Source: Polaromonas sp. SP1
Lineage (GTDB): Bacteria > Pseudomonadota > Gammaproteobacteria > Burkholderiales > Burkholderiaceae_C
Assembly: GCF_003711205.1 (NCBI RefSeq)
Contig: NZ_CP031013.1
Coordinates: forward strand, 3,018,501 to 3,082,500
Direction of reading: 5' to 3'
DNA: 64,000 nucleotides
The notes beneath the pieces were generated by a model, which worked only from the letters and a program-made list of their open reading frames with translations, did no database searches and had not been told where the DNA came from. Position 1 is the stretch's first letter. Every line of letters begins with the position of its first letter. The position numbers and the translations under genes are program-made. This document shows, piece by piece, positions 7,573-17,947 of this stretch.

Positions 7573-8445
7573 TCAGCCGGGAACAGGCAGCCCCAGCTGC
7601 CGCGCGTGGTGGCGCAGGTGCTCGTCCATAAAGGTCGCGATGAAGTAATAGCCATGGTCATAGCCGGCATGGCGGTGCAGCGTCAGCGGCTGGCCCGCTT
7701 TGGCGCAGGCCGCTTCAAAGCGCTCGGGGTACAGCTGCTCGGCCAGGAATTTGTCGTCCAGCCCCTGGTCTATGCGGATGCCGCCCGGGTAGGGCGCTGC
7801 GGGCATGAGGTTCATCAGGGCGGTGGCGTCGTGTTCAACCCAGTTTGATTCGTCGCTGCCGAGGTAGCCGGTGAATGCCTTGCGTCCCCAGGGGCACTGG
7901 CTGGGTGCGCAGATGGGCGCAAAGGCCGAGACGGAATTGAAAAGATCAGGATGCCTGAGCGCGAGCGTCAACGCGCCGTGGCCTCCCATCGAATGGCCGA
8001 AGATGCCGATGCGTGCTGCATCCATCGGCAGCGCGCCCGTCAGCAGTGGCAGCAGCTCCGCGGTGATGTAACTCTCCATGCGGTAGTGCTGCGACCACGG
8101 CGCTTGCGTGGCATCAAGATAAAAACCGGCGCCCCGGCCGAAGTCCCAGCTGTCGGTTTCGCCCGGAATTTTGGCGCCGCGCGGGCTGGTGTCAGGCGCG
8201 ATCAACGCCAGGCCCAGCTCGGCCGCCAGGCGCTGAGCGCCAGCTTTGATCATGAAAGTTTCTTCGTTGCAGGTCAGGCCCGCCAGATACATCAGTGCCG
8301 GCACCTTCTCCCCGGCCACGGCTTGTGGCGGCAGGAACACCGAGAACTTCATCGGCAGGCCAACCTCGCGTGAGTCGTGCTGGTAGAAACGCTGCACGCC
8401 GCCGAAGCAGCCGTGTTCGCCGAGGAGTTCTAGAGTTGTTGCCAT
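7573..8445 (-). CDS. fghA: S-formylglutathione hydrolase
   Basis: A 290-residue esterase-D family hydrolase that releases formate and glutathione from S-formylglutathione, the second step of glutathione-dependent formaldehyde oxidation. It shows the family start with the G-L-T-C-N-E-E-T-F loop, the nucleophile elbow G-H-S-M-G-G (Ser152), and the C-terminal acid/His region including H-A-G-Y-D-H-G-Y-Y-F. Length fits the family (about 280). It lies 110 bp downstream of the alcohol dehydrogenase gene on the same strand, so the pair probably forms an operon. Confidence 0.94.
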   Translation of the reverse strand: MATTLELLGEHGCFGGVQRFYQHDSREVGLPMKFSVFLPPQAVAGEKVPALMYLAGLTCNEETFMIKAGAQRLAAELGLALIAPDTSPRGAKIPGETDSWDFGRGAGFYLDATQAPWSQHYRMESYITAELLPLLTGALPMDAARIGIFGHSMGGHGALTLALRHPDLFNSVSAFAPICAPSQCPWGRKAFTGYLGSDESNWVEHDATALMNLMPAAPYPGGIRIDQGLDDKFLAEQLYPERFEAACAKAGQPLTLHRHAGYDHGYYFIATFMDEHLRHHARQLGLPVPG

Positions 8446-8555
8446 TGGGAGGTCTTCACAAGCAGGAGCCGCGGAACCGGCTTTGCCGGACCGCAGGCGG
8501 GCGCCCCTTGAGGGGGCAGAGAGCTACACGAAGTGAGCGAACGTGGGGGCTTGCA

Positions 8556-9662
<1,107 letters not shown>

Positions 9663-9860
9663 GGTGTGGGGCTTGGGCTTGAGGTGGATGAGCAAGGATT
9701 CAGTGCGTCAGCCACTATAAGCCAGCACCCGGGCCGGCCCGTCACCTGGGTCCCTTCTGCAGGTACTCAGCTGTTTCATTTTGAGAAAACCTGTGCCTTG
9801 CGTGTTGCAAGCCGGCGCGCCGCCATGCAGGATTTTTCGGACTTATAAGTAAAAAAGCCG

Positions 9861-9907
9861 TCTAGCCCAATCACCATACGGGCAGACAGCTCCTTATTTG
9901 ATAGCAA
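9861..9907. repeat. Comamonadaceae-type small dispersed repeat, copy 2
   Basis: This copy shares the TCTAGCCCA start and the TTGATAGC end with the other copies. It lies in the 289-bp gap (9663-9951) between the adhC promoter region and the glycerophosphodiesterase stop. I see no gene in that gap; it also contains a short palindrome ACTTATAAGT (9841-9850). Confidence 0.55.
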
Positions 9908-9951
9908 ACGGTGCTGGCAGGCGACGCCTGCCCCGCATGGCTTCAGCAGCC

Positions 9952-11181
9952 TTAGCGGCCGATTTCCTTCAGGTACTGCGCGCGTGCGGCGATGGCCGTG
10001 TCGGTGAAGTCGGTGAACACGCCGTCAACGCCGGCGCGGTAGAAAGCCAGGTATTCGGCCTTGGGGTCGCCCTGGTAGTCGGCGGCCAGGCGGCGGCGCT
10101 CATCGCGGAAGGTGAAGGGGTGCACGAAGAGGCCTGCCTTGTGCGCATCGGCCACAAAGCTGGTGACGGCCGTCGAGGTGGAGTCGGCGTCGTTGAGTTT
10201 GCCGTCGCGGTTGATGTCGACCTGCTTGCCGTCGGCGCCGATGGTGCCCGTGGTGCTGATGATGTAGCGCTTCCAGGGGCCCACGCCGTCGGCGTAGGTT
10301 TTGATCTCGGCCAGGCCTGCGGGCGTGGTCAGCGCATCGAAGAAACGCTTGTCGCCGGCCTTGGTCCAGTCGTAAGGACGGTCGCTCGGCACGGCGAAGG
10401 TCACGCGGCCGGTTTTCGGGTCAATGCCGTCTCCGTCGATCAGCTGGATCAGTTTCGTGTTGAGGCCCTTGCTCTTCATGTACTTCAGGCTGCCCGGCTC
10501 AAACGACTGCACGTAGATGGGCGCGGTCTTGCTGTTCCATCCGGCGGCATTGATGATGGCAATCAGCTTGTCTTCCATCGGCAGGCCGAGTTCGCGGAAG
10601 TAGGTCGGGTTCTTGGTCTCGGGGTAGATCGCAATCGTGCGGCCGGTCTTGGCGGACTGGGCCTTGGCCATGTCGACGACCTCCTGAAAGGTCGGGATCC
10701 TGTACTGGCCGTTGAACTGCTGCGGGCGCTCGGCGTCGGTCGAGATCGCGCCCAGGGTGCGGATTTCAGCCAGCGTGAAGTCGTTGCTGAACCAGCCGGT
10801 CTGCGTTTCGCCGTCGACCTGGATGGTCTTCTTGCGCGAAGCAAATTCAGGGCGTTTGGCCACGTCGGTGCTGATGGCCAGGTTGGGGTCGTGGCGGGTG
10901 ACGAGCACGCCGTCTTTTGTGACGACCAGGTCCATCTCGATCACGTCGGCGCCGAGTTCAATCGCGCGCACATAGGCCTCCATCGTTTCTTCGGGCACAT
11001 AACCAGAAGCACCGCGGTGGGCGATGACCAGCGGCGCCTTGCCGTCCAGGGTGGAGAGGCCGGCTTGCGATGTCGTGCCTGAGGACGAGCACGCGGCCAG
11101 CACTACGCTGCTGCAAACAAGGGCGAGCAGGCTGCCTTGTTTCATCGTCAAGTTCAAGGCCTTGCGGGTCGATACGGTCAT
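9952..11181 (-). CDS. glpQ: Glycerophosphodiester phosphodiesterase lipoprotein
   Basis: A 409-residue GlpQ-type phosphodiesterase that hydrolyses deacylated phospholipids to sn-glycerol 3-phosphate and an alcohol. It has a lipoprotein signal ending in L-A-A-C (Cys31) and the catalytic H-R-G-A-S-G-Y-V-P-E-E-T motif. It also has the metal pair E-M-D-L and the second catalytic His in T-R-H-D-P-N-L. A D-I-N-R-D-G-K-L-N-D-A-D loop near residue 320 looks like an EF-hand calcium site. AGAGG lies upstream of the ATG. A Pho box and -10 element precede the gene, so it is probably induced by phosphate starvation. Confidence 0.92.
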   Translation of the reverse strand: MTVSTRKALNLTMKQGSLLALVCSSVVLAACSSSGTTSQAGLSTLDGKAPLVIAHRGASGYVPEETMEAYVRAIELGADVIEMDLVVTKDGVLVTRHDPNLAISTDVAKRPEFASRKKTIQVDGETQTGWFSNDFTLAEIRTLGAISTDAERPQQFNGQYRIPTFQEVVDMAKAQSAKTGRTIAIYPETKNPTYFRELGLPMEDKLIAIINAAGWNSKTAPIYVQSFEPGSLKYMKSKGLNTKLIQLIDGDGIDPKTGRVTFAVPSDRPYDWTKAGDKRFFDALTTPAGLAEIKTYADGVGPWKRYIISTTGTIGADGKQVDINRDGKLNDADSTSTAVTSFVADAHKAGLFVHPFTFRDERRRLAADYQGDPKAEYLAFYRAGVDGVFTDFTDTAIAARAQYLKEIGR

Positions 11182-11211
11182 GGGTGCATCCCTCTACTTG
11201 TTAAAAGGCTG

Positions 11212-11246
11212 ATCGTATGCGCCGGATCACGACAGGCATGTGACAG
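11212..11246 (-). promoter_or_regulatory. Pho box and -10 element of glpQ
   Basis: On the minus strand CTGTCAC and CTGTCGT (11246-11229) form 7-bp direct repeats separated by 4 bp, the PhoB-box arrangement. Eleven bases further the strand reads TACGAT (11217-11212) as a -10 hexamer. The box ends 47 bp before the glpQ start codon. Confidence 0.8.
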
Positions 11247-11306
11247 TGTGTGTGGCGATGATGTCTATACAACAGGCGGCGAACCGCGTGCCGCATACTG
11301 GCGTTC

Positions 11307-11702
11307 ATGGGAACACGCGACACCATCAGGAACTGGGCAAAGCGCATCAAACGCGATGGCGTGACGCTTTGGTTTGCCGGCAAACACCCTGCCACGCCCT
11401 GGTATGCCAAGGCCCTCGGGCTTGTTGTCGTGGCCTATGCGCTCAGCCCCATCGACCTGATCCCGGATTTCATCCCTGTGCTGGGTTATGTGGACGACGT
11501 ACTGCTGCTTCCCGGGCTCATCTGGCTGGCCGTCAGGATGTTACCGGCCGAGGTTCTCGCCGATTGCCGCGAGCAGGCGGATATCTGGATAGCGACGAAG
11601 GGGGTGAGTCCGCGCAGCCGGGCCGGTGCGGCCCTCGTCGTCGTGCTCTGGATAGGCGCCGGCGCCGCCCTCTGGATCTGGCTCGTTCAGCCGCGGCTGT
11701 AA
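11307..11702 (+). CDS. YkvA family (DUF1232) membrane protein
   Basis: A 131-residue small membrane protein. The DUF1232 core A-Y-A-L-S-P-I-D-L-I-P-D-F-I-P-V-L-G-Y-V-D-D lies at about residues 43-65, followed by a hydrophobic hairpin. A second hydrophobic segment with Trp residues ends the protein. The molecular function of this family is unknown. It starts with ATG at 11307, divergent from glpQ, so its promoter region overlaps the one carrying the Pho box. It could be co-regulated, though nothing in the sequence demonstrates that. Confidence 0.85.
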   Translation: MGTRDTIRNWAKRIKRDGVTLWFAGKHPATPWYAKALGLVVVAYALSPIDLIPDFIPVLGYVDDVLLLPGLIWLAVRMLPAEVLADCREQADIWIATKGVSPRSRAGAALVVVLWIGAGAALWIWLVQPRL

Positions 11703-11710
11703 TGAGGCCA

Positions 11711-11740
11711 AAAAAATGCCGGAGCAAGCCCGGCATTTTT
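11711..11740. terminator. Bidirectional intrinsic terminator (ykvA / dnaJ)
   Basis: ATGCCGG (11716-11722) pairs with CCGGCAT (11730-11736) around a seven-base loop. A-rich and T-rich tracts on the two sides serve both convergent genes. Confidence 0.85.
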
Positions 11741-11775
11741 GATAAGAGGTGATGAGCGCGCAGGGCGTCAGGCGA

Positions 11776-12921
11776 TCAGGCGCTGAAGAACCCCTTGAGC
11801 TTGTCGGCCCAGCCTTCTTCCGTCGGCGAATGTTTGGCGCCGCCTTTTTTCAGCGACTCATCCAGCTCCTTGAGCAGCTTGCGCTGGTGCTCGGTGAGCT
11901 TGACCGGTGTTTCCACCGTGATGTGGCAATACAGATCGCCCGGGTAGCTCGAACGCACACCCTTGATGCCCTTGCCGCGCAGCCTGAACTGCTTGGAGGC
12001 CTGGGTGCCTTCGGGGATGTCGATCGCGGCCTTGCCGGCGAGTGTCGGCACTTCAATCTCGCCGCCCAGTGCCGCGGTGGTGAAGCTGATGGGCACCGCG
12101 CAATGCAGGTCGTCGCCGTCGCGCTCGAAGATGTCGTGCTTCTTCAGGCGGATCTCGATGTACAGGTCACCGGGTGGGCCGCCGTTGGTGCCCGGCTCGC
12201 CGTTGCCGGTCGAGCGGATGCGCATGCCGTCGTCGATGCCCGCGGGGATTTTGACTTCCAGCGTCTTGTTGTTCTTGGTCTTGCCCACGCCGTGGCAGGT
12301 GATGCACGGCTCGGGAATCAGCTTGCCCGTGCCTTTGCACTGCGGGCAGGTTTGCTGCACGCTGAAGAAACCCTGGCGCATCTGCACCACGCCGTGGCCG
12401 TGGCAGGTGGTGCAGGTCACCACCTTGGTGCCGGGCTTGGCGCCGCTGCCGTGGCAGGTGTTGCAGTCGTCCCAGCTAGGGATGCGGATTTGCGCTTCCT
12501 TGCCGTTGGCGGCTTCTTCTAGCGTGATTTCCATGGCGTAGCTCAGGTCGCCGCCGCGGTACACCTGCCGGCCGCCGCCGCGCTGCGCACCGCCGCGCTG
12601 GCCGCCGAACACGTCGCCGAAGATGTCGCCGAAGGCTTCGGCAAAACCGCCAAAGCCTTCTGCGCCCGGGCCGCCGCGCATGTTCGGGTCAACACCCGCG
12701 TGGCCGTACTGGTCGTAGGCCGCGCGTTTGTCGCTGTCAGAAAGCATCTCGTAGGCCTCTTTGGCCTCCTTGAATTTTTCTTCGGCAACCTTGGACGCAT
12801 CCCCCTGGTTGCGGTCGGGGTGGTGCTTCATCGCGAGTTTGCGATACGCCTTTTTGATGTCTTCATCACTGGCGTTTTTGGGAACGCCCAGTGTGTCGTA
12901 GTAGTCTTTTTTGGTGGCCAT
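11776..12921 (-). CDS. dnaJ: Chaperone protein DnaJ
   Basis: A 381-residue type I J-protein that delivers unfolded clients to DnaK and stimulates its ATPase. The J domain carries H-P-D at residues 34-36. A Gly/Phe-rich linker follows, then four C-x-x-C-x-G-x-G zinc-finger repeats ([24 protein letters not shown] and C-I-T-C-H-G-V-G) and the client-binding C-terminal domains. Length matches E. coli DnaJ. It is the last gene of a grpE-dnaK-dnaJ minus-strand cluster, 169 bp after dnaK. Confidence 0.97.
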   Translation of the reverse strand: MATKKDYYDTLGVPKNASDEDIKKAYRKLAMKHHPDRNQGDASKVAEEKFKEAKEAYEMLSDSDKRAAYDQYGHAGVDPNMRGGPGAEGFGGFAEAFGDIFGDVFGGQRGGAQRGGGRQVYRGGDLSYAMEITLEEAANGKEAQIRIPSWDDCNTCHGSGAKPGTKVVTCTTCHGHGVVQMRQGFFSVQQTCPQCKGTGKLIPEPCITCHGVGKTKNNKTLEVKIPAGIDDGMRIRSTGNGEPGTNGGPPGDLYIEIRLKKHDIFERDGDDLHCAVPISFTTAALGGEIEVPTLAGKAAIDIPEGTQASKQFRLRGKGIKGVRSSYPGDLYCHITVETPVKLTEHQRKLLKELDESLKKGGAKHSPTEEGWADKLKGFFSA

Positions 12922-12984
12922 GGCGGTCAGTCAGGTCAGTCAGAAATCGTTGTTGTGAAGGGCACACGGGTGGCAAACGCAAAA

Positions 12985-13015
12985 GCGGAAAGCCGGAATT
13001 GCTCCCGGTTTCCGC
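12985..13015. terminator. Long hairpin between dnaK and dnaJ
   Basis: GCGGAAA (12985-12991) pairs with TTTCCGC (13009-13015), and CCGG (12993-12996) with CCGG (13004-13007). On the minus strand it is followed by CTTTTGCGTTT, a weak T tract. It may lower read-through from dnaK into dnaJ or stabilise the processed dnaK message. Confidence 0.5.
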
Positions 13016-13090
13016 CTTTGCCTTCTGCCTGTGCCGTCTGCTTTTGCATGCAGTTATCGCGCCAATGCAGGGGTGCTTTGTGAAAAGCGC

Positions 13091-15034
<1,944 letters not shown>

Positions 15035-15110
15035 GATGATTTACTCCTGCTTTTTTGATTCGTTAAAGATTGAAAGTGGGGTGGCCGGGCGTTTGAAGGC
15101 CGCTGGCCGC

Positions 15111-15143
15111 TGTGGATTAACTATGTTGATAACTTGTGGGTAA
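15111..15143. promoter_or_regulatory. Three DnaA-box-like 9-mers in the grpE-dnaK gap
   Basis: Read on the minus strand, 15143-15135 is TTACCCACA, 15132-15124 is TTATCAACA and 15119-15111 is TAATCCACA. Each differs from the DnaA consensus TTATCCACA by one base, and all three share an orientation. Close spacing (11 and 13 bp) is more than expected casually, but no origin genes are nearby. Confidence 0.35.
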
Positions 15144-15159
15144 GTCCTGCGGCTTCAAG
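15133..15159 (-). promoter_or_regulatory. Possible sigma32 promoter in front of dnaK
   Basis: On the minus strand CTTGAA (15159-15154, preceded by CC) is followed after 13 bp by CCCACAAG (15140-15133). The -35 is a good heat-shock element and the spacing equals that of the grpE promoter, but the -10 departs from CCCCATNT. It overlaps the DnaA-box-like motifs. Confidence 0.45.
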
Positions 15160-15186
15160 GGCCTCAACAAAGGTTTTTTGTGGTTT

Positions 15187-15747
15187 TTACTTGGGGGCGG
15201 CCACCGTGACCAGGGCGGGGCGCAGCACGCGCTCGGCAATCAGGTAGCCTTTTTGCAGCACGTTGACCACGGTGTTGGCTTCCTGCTCGGCGGGCACCAT
15301 ACTGATGGCCTGGTGCTGGGTAGGGTCGAACCTGGTGCCGGGAGCCGGGTCGATGGCGACCACCTTGTTGCGTTCGAGCGCGCTTTTGAGCTGCTTGAGC
15401 GTGGCTTCGGCGCCTTCGCGGATCTGCTCGGGCGTGACGTCCTTGATCGCCAGGCCGGCTTCCAGGCTGTCTGCCACAGGCAGCAGGCTTTCGGCAAAGC
15501 TTTCCAGGGCGTACTTGCGGGCCTTGGCGACTTCTTCGTCCGCGCGGCGGCGGGCGTTTTCGGTCTCTGCCTTGGCGCGCAGGTAGCTGTCGGCCAGCTC
15601 GGTGTTTTTGGCCTGCAGCGTGGCGACCTCGGCCTGCGCGACGGTCAGCGCGTCAAACTCATTGGCCGCCTGCGCCGCTTCGAGTTCTTCCGGGCTGGGC
15701 TCACCGCTAAGTGGTTGATTTTGTTCGGGTTGTGTATTGTCAGACAT
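15187..15747 (-). CDS. grpE: Nucleotide exchange factor GrpE
   Basis: A 186-residue GrpE homologue, the exchange factor that releases ADP from DnaK and acts as a thermosensor. An acidic, Gln/Pro-rich N-terminus leads into a long coiled coil, then the family core with [12 protein letters not shown] and the C-terminal beta domain (F-D-P-T-Q-H-Q-A-I, then [12 protein letters not shown]). Length is typical. It is the first gene of the chaperone cluster, with a candidate sigma32 promoter about 50-70 bp upstream. Confidence 0.96.
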   Translation of the reverse strand: MSDNTQPEQNQPLSGEPSPEELEAAQAANEFDALTVAQAEVATLQAKNTELADSYLRAKAETENARRRADEEVAKARKYALESFAESLLPVADSLEAGLAIKDVTPEQIREGAEATLKQLKSALERNKVVAIDPAPGTRFDPTQHQAISMVPAEQEANTVVNVLQKGYLIAERVLRPALVTVAAPK

Positions 15748-15792
15748 GGCTCGGAGACAGAGTTGAAGAGGTTGAAGCTGGTAATGGACCCA

Positions 15793-15819
15793 GCTTGGGG
15801 TGGCAAAGCCCTTTTCAAG
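15793..15819 (-). promoter_or_regulatory. Sigma32-type heat-shock promoter of grpE
   Basis: The minus strand reads CTTGAA (15819-15814), 13 bp, then CCCCAAGC (15800-15793). This fits the sigma32 consensus CTTGAA-N13-CCCCATNT well. The expected transcript would start about 40 bases before the grpE ATG. Confidence 0.7.
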
Positions 15820-15891
15820 ACAAGGGCTTCAATTTTGGTTACGGGGTGACGAAATAGTGGCTGCGGTGCTGGCATCGGCAGCCGGAAGGGC

Positions 15892-16227
15892 TCATGAATC
15901 GCGGGTGGCCCAATCTTCGGCCCACTGGTGCAGCGGCTTGAGCTTGTGCAGCAAGCCGCTTCCGGTGGGTGTCAGGACATAACCGCCGTCCCCCAGCTCG
16001 ACCAGTCGGGATTCGCGCAGCTCCTTGAGCCGGTCGTTCATGACCGAAGGCGACATGTTTCCGGCGCTTGCCCCAAGTTGCCGGAAATTTTGCGCCTGCC
16101 CGTCACGCAACTCCCACAGCAGCCGCAGTGTGCCGCGCCGACCCAGCAGGTCCAGCAGCGCCATCACCGGCCGGCCTGTGGCTGAGCCACGAACCGGTTT
16201 GCCGGGAAGGGGAAGCGTTGAAGTCAT
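15892..16227 (-). CDS. HxlR-family winged-helix transcriptional regulator
   Basis: A 111-residue single-domain regulator. It carries the HxlR/MarR-like winged helix: M-A-L-L-D-L-L-G-R-R-G-T-L-R-L-L-W-E-L, then the recognition region S-P-S-V-M-N-D-R-L-K-E-L-R-E-S-R-L-V and the wing. Family members often sense quinones, aldehydes or other electrophiles and regulate an adjacent detoxification gene. It is divergent from a carboxymuconolactone decarboxylase-family gene, and the shared 136-bp gap has two 17-bp palindromes that are probably its operators. Confidence 0.85.
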   Translation of the reverse strand: MTSTLPLPGKPVRGSATGRPVMALLDLLGRRGTLRLLWELRDGQAQNFRQLGASAGNMSPSVMNDRLKELRESRLVELGDGGYVLTPTGSGLLHKLKPLHQWAEDWATRDS

Positions 16228-16270
16228 CCCCGGGATTGTAGGGGCTGGGGCTGTCGTGTTTGCGACGGTT

Positions 16271-16320
16271 GCTACGGAATGCGTAGCGATATAGTGGCTT
16301 GTCGCTACGAAATCCGTAGC
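16271..16320. promoter_or_regulatory. Twin 17-bp palindromic operators between the HxlR and CMD genes
   Basis: GCTACGGAATGCGTAGC (16271-16287) and GCTACGAAATCCGTAGC (16304-16320) are near-identical palindromes whose centres are 33 bp apart, about three helical turns. A TATAGT hexamer (16290-16295) lies between them. A dimeric regulator bound at both would cover the promoter of the plus-strand gene. Confidence 0.75.
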
Positions 16321-16363
16321 GACGGGGCTTGTTTCCCCGTTCCAGATTCAACAGGACGCTTTC

Positions 16364-16975
16364 ATGACAAACGCCAATACCTATATAGATAGCCATGCCG
16401 GCCCCCGCATTGCGCCGCTGCGGCCGCCCTACACCCCTGAGCAGGACGCGCTGCTCAAAAAGATCACGCCGCCTGCCGCGCCCGAGGTGCTGGCGCTGTT
16501 CCGGGTGCTGGCCGTCAACCCGAAGCTGCTTGAACGCATGCCGGGCTGGGGCGGCTATTTGCTCGGCTCAGCGGCCAGCCTGCCGCTGCGCGACCGCGAG
16601 GTGGTCATCAACCGCGTGTGCGCACGTTGCGGCGCTGAATATGAATGGGGCGTGCATGTGGCCGCGTTCGGCCAGGCGGCCGGGTTCACCGATGCCGACA
16701 ACGCCGCGATCGCCGATCCCCTGTCAGGCGGCCAGGGCCTGGCCCATCGTGACGGCCTGTTACTGCGCCTGGCCGATGAGCTGCACGACAGCAGCACCGT
16801 CAGCGATGCGCTGTGGCAGGAGCTCGCCGCGGTGTGGACGGAGCCGCAACTGATCGAGCTCCTGATGCTGGCCGGCTGGTACCACGCGATCAGCTATGTG
16901 TGCAATGCGGCCAGGGTTCCGCTGGAGCGCTGGGCTGCGCGCTGGCCGCAGGCGGGAAATCGGTCTGCTATCTAA
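16364..16975 (+). CDS. Carboxymuconolactone decarboxylase (CMD) family protein
   Basis: A 203-residue all-helical protein of the CMD/AhpD-like superfamily. The conserved helix R-E-V-V-I-N-R-V-C-A-R-C-G-A-E-Y-E-W-G-V-H-V-A-A-F has Cys residues and the E-W-x-x-H pattern of the AhpD-like core. The superfamily includes 4-carboxymuconolactone decarboxylases and peroxide/redox proteins, so the reaction cannot be assigned. The adjacent HxlR regulator favours a detoxification role. The stop codon and last codons lie inside copy 3 of the small dispersed repeat, which may have reshaped the C-terminus. Confidence 0.8.
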   Translation: MTNANTYIDSHAGPRIAPLRPPYTPEQDALLKKITPPAAPEVLALFRVLAVNPKLLERMPGWGGYLLGSAASLPLRDREVVINRVCARCGAEYEWGVHVAAFGQAAGFTDADNAAIADPLSGGQGLAHRDGLLLRLADELHDSSTVSDALWQELAAVWTEPQLIELLMLAGWYHAISYVCNAARVPLERWAARWPQAGNRSAI

Positions 16976-17026
16976 TTGATAGCGTATAGCCTAGACAGCG
17001 TATGGGCTGGAGGCCGAAAAGGCTTG
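16967..17026. repeat. Comamonadaceae-type small dispersed repeat, copy 3
   Basis: A perfect GCTATC-N5-GATAGC hairpin (16967-16983) is followed by the second half containing GGGCTGGAGGCC (17014-17025). It overlaps the end of the CMD gene and supplies its stop codon. Confidence 0.75.
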
Positions 17027-17038
17027 AATTTCTGCGGT

Positions 17039-17740
17039 TCAGGCCGAGGCCAGTTTTTGCATGCGCGTCATCAGTTCACGCTTGTTGTCGCGGCTGCGGT
17101 GGGCGTGCTCACGCATCAGCGCCTCGGCGCGAGCGCCTTCGCCTGCCGCCAGCGCGGCCAGCACGTCTTCGTGGTCACTTTGTGCGCGCTGGATGAAGCT
17201 GAACTCCAGCAGCGGCAGCGTTCCGTTGAGGCTTAAGGCGCCTGCGCCGGCCATCGGTGTTTTGCTCACATGCGCCAAGGCCGAGACGAGCGTGCTGTTG
17301 CCCGCGGCCTGCACCAGCGCGGCGTGAAAGCGCGCGTTCATGGGCACCCAGCGCGCTGCGTCGATCACATGGCCCGAGGCCTGGGCTTTTTCCAGCAGCA
17401 GGCGGCCTTCGTCAATGCAGGCCTGCAGCTCGGCCTGGGTTTCGGGGCTGATGCCGCGCTCGGCGGCCTGCCGCGCCGCCATGCCCTCCAGCACCCCGCG
17501 CACGTCGACCGCATTGGTGATCTCGTCGACGCTGAACTGCCGCACCCGAAAGCCGCGCGTCGGCAGCCGTTCCAGCAGGCCTTCTTTTTCCAGCTCACCC
17601 AGTGCGATGCGGATGGGCGTGCGCGACACCGCCAGTTGGGCGGAAAGTTCGAGCTCCACCATGCGCTCGCCGGGCGCGACCTGGCCGCTCAGGATTCTTC
17701 GCCGCAACTCCTGCGTGGTGTAGTCGATCTGGGAGGACAT
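17039..17740 (-). CDS. GntR-family (FCD) transcriptional regulator
   Basis: A 233-residue regulator with an N-terminal GntR winged helix (P-G-E-R-M-V-E-L-E-L-S-A-Q-L-A-V-S-R-T-P-I-R, about residues 22-43). The C-terminal is an all-helical FCD ligand-binding domain with the metal-site pattern D-x3-N/H...H (residues about 150-220). FCD proteins typically respond to carboxylic acids. It is divergent from a Bug solute-binding protein, and two 12-bp palindromes lie between them. It is probably the local regulator of that gene. Confidence 0.88.
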   Translation of the reverse strand: MSSQIDYTTQELRRRILSGQVAPGERMVELELSAQLAVSRTPIRIALGELEKEGLLERLPTRGFRVRQFSVDEITNAVDVRGVLEGMAARQAAERGISPETQAELQACIDEGRLLLEKAQASGHVIDAARWVPMNARFHAALVQAAGNSTLVSALAHVSKTPMAGAGALSLNGTLPLLEFSFIQRAQSDHEDVLAALAAGEGARAEALMREHAHRSRDNKRELMTRMQKLASA

Positions 17741-17783
17741 GGGGGAGGGGTTTTAATAGAGCTCGAAGCAAACAGCTTGAATT

Positions 17784-17847
17784 ATTGCATGCAATATATG
17801 GCAATATCAGGGTTTACAAGGTAATTGTGCGGGCGATTGCGCGCAAT
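17784..17847. promoter_or_regulatory. Two ATTGC-GCAAT palindromes, candidate GntR operators
   Basis: ATTGCATGCAAT (17784-17795) and ATTGCGCGCAAT (17836-17847) are perfect 12-bp palindromes sharing both arms. Their centres are 52 bp apart, about five helical turns, in the divergent promoter between the GntR and Bug genes. The spacing on one DNA face suggests paired dimers and possibly looping. Confidence 0.7.
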
Positions 17848-17947
17848 AATGTAAGATGACTAAGCATTTAGCCGGCGGCGTATCGGCGAAATGCGCCAGG
17901 CTTGAACCCCTTTTCACAGGATCCCACAGGATTTCACAGGAGACACG

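Noticed and set aside
15111..15143. Chromosome origin because of three DnaA-like boxes
   Set aside because: No perfect box, no AT-rich unwinding region and no dnaA, dnaN or parAB nearby.
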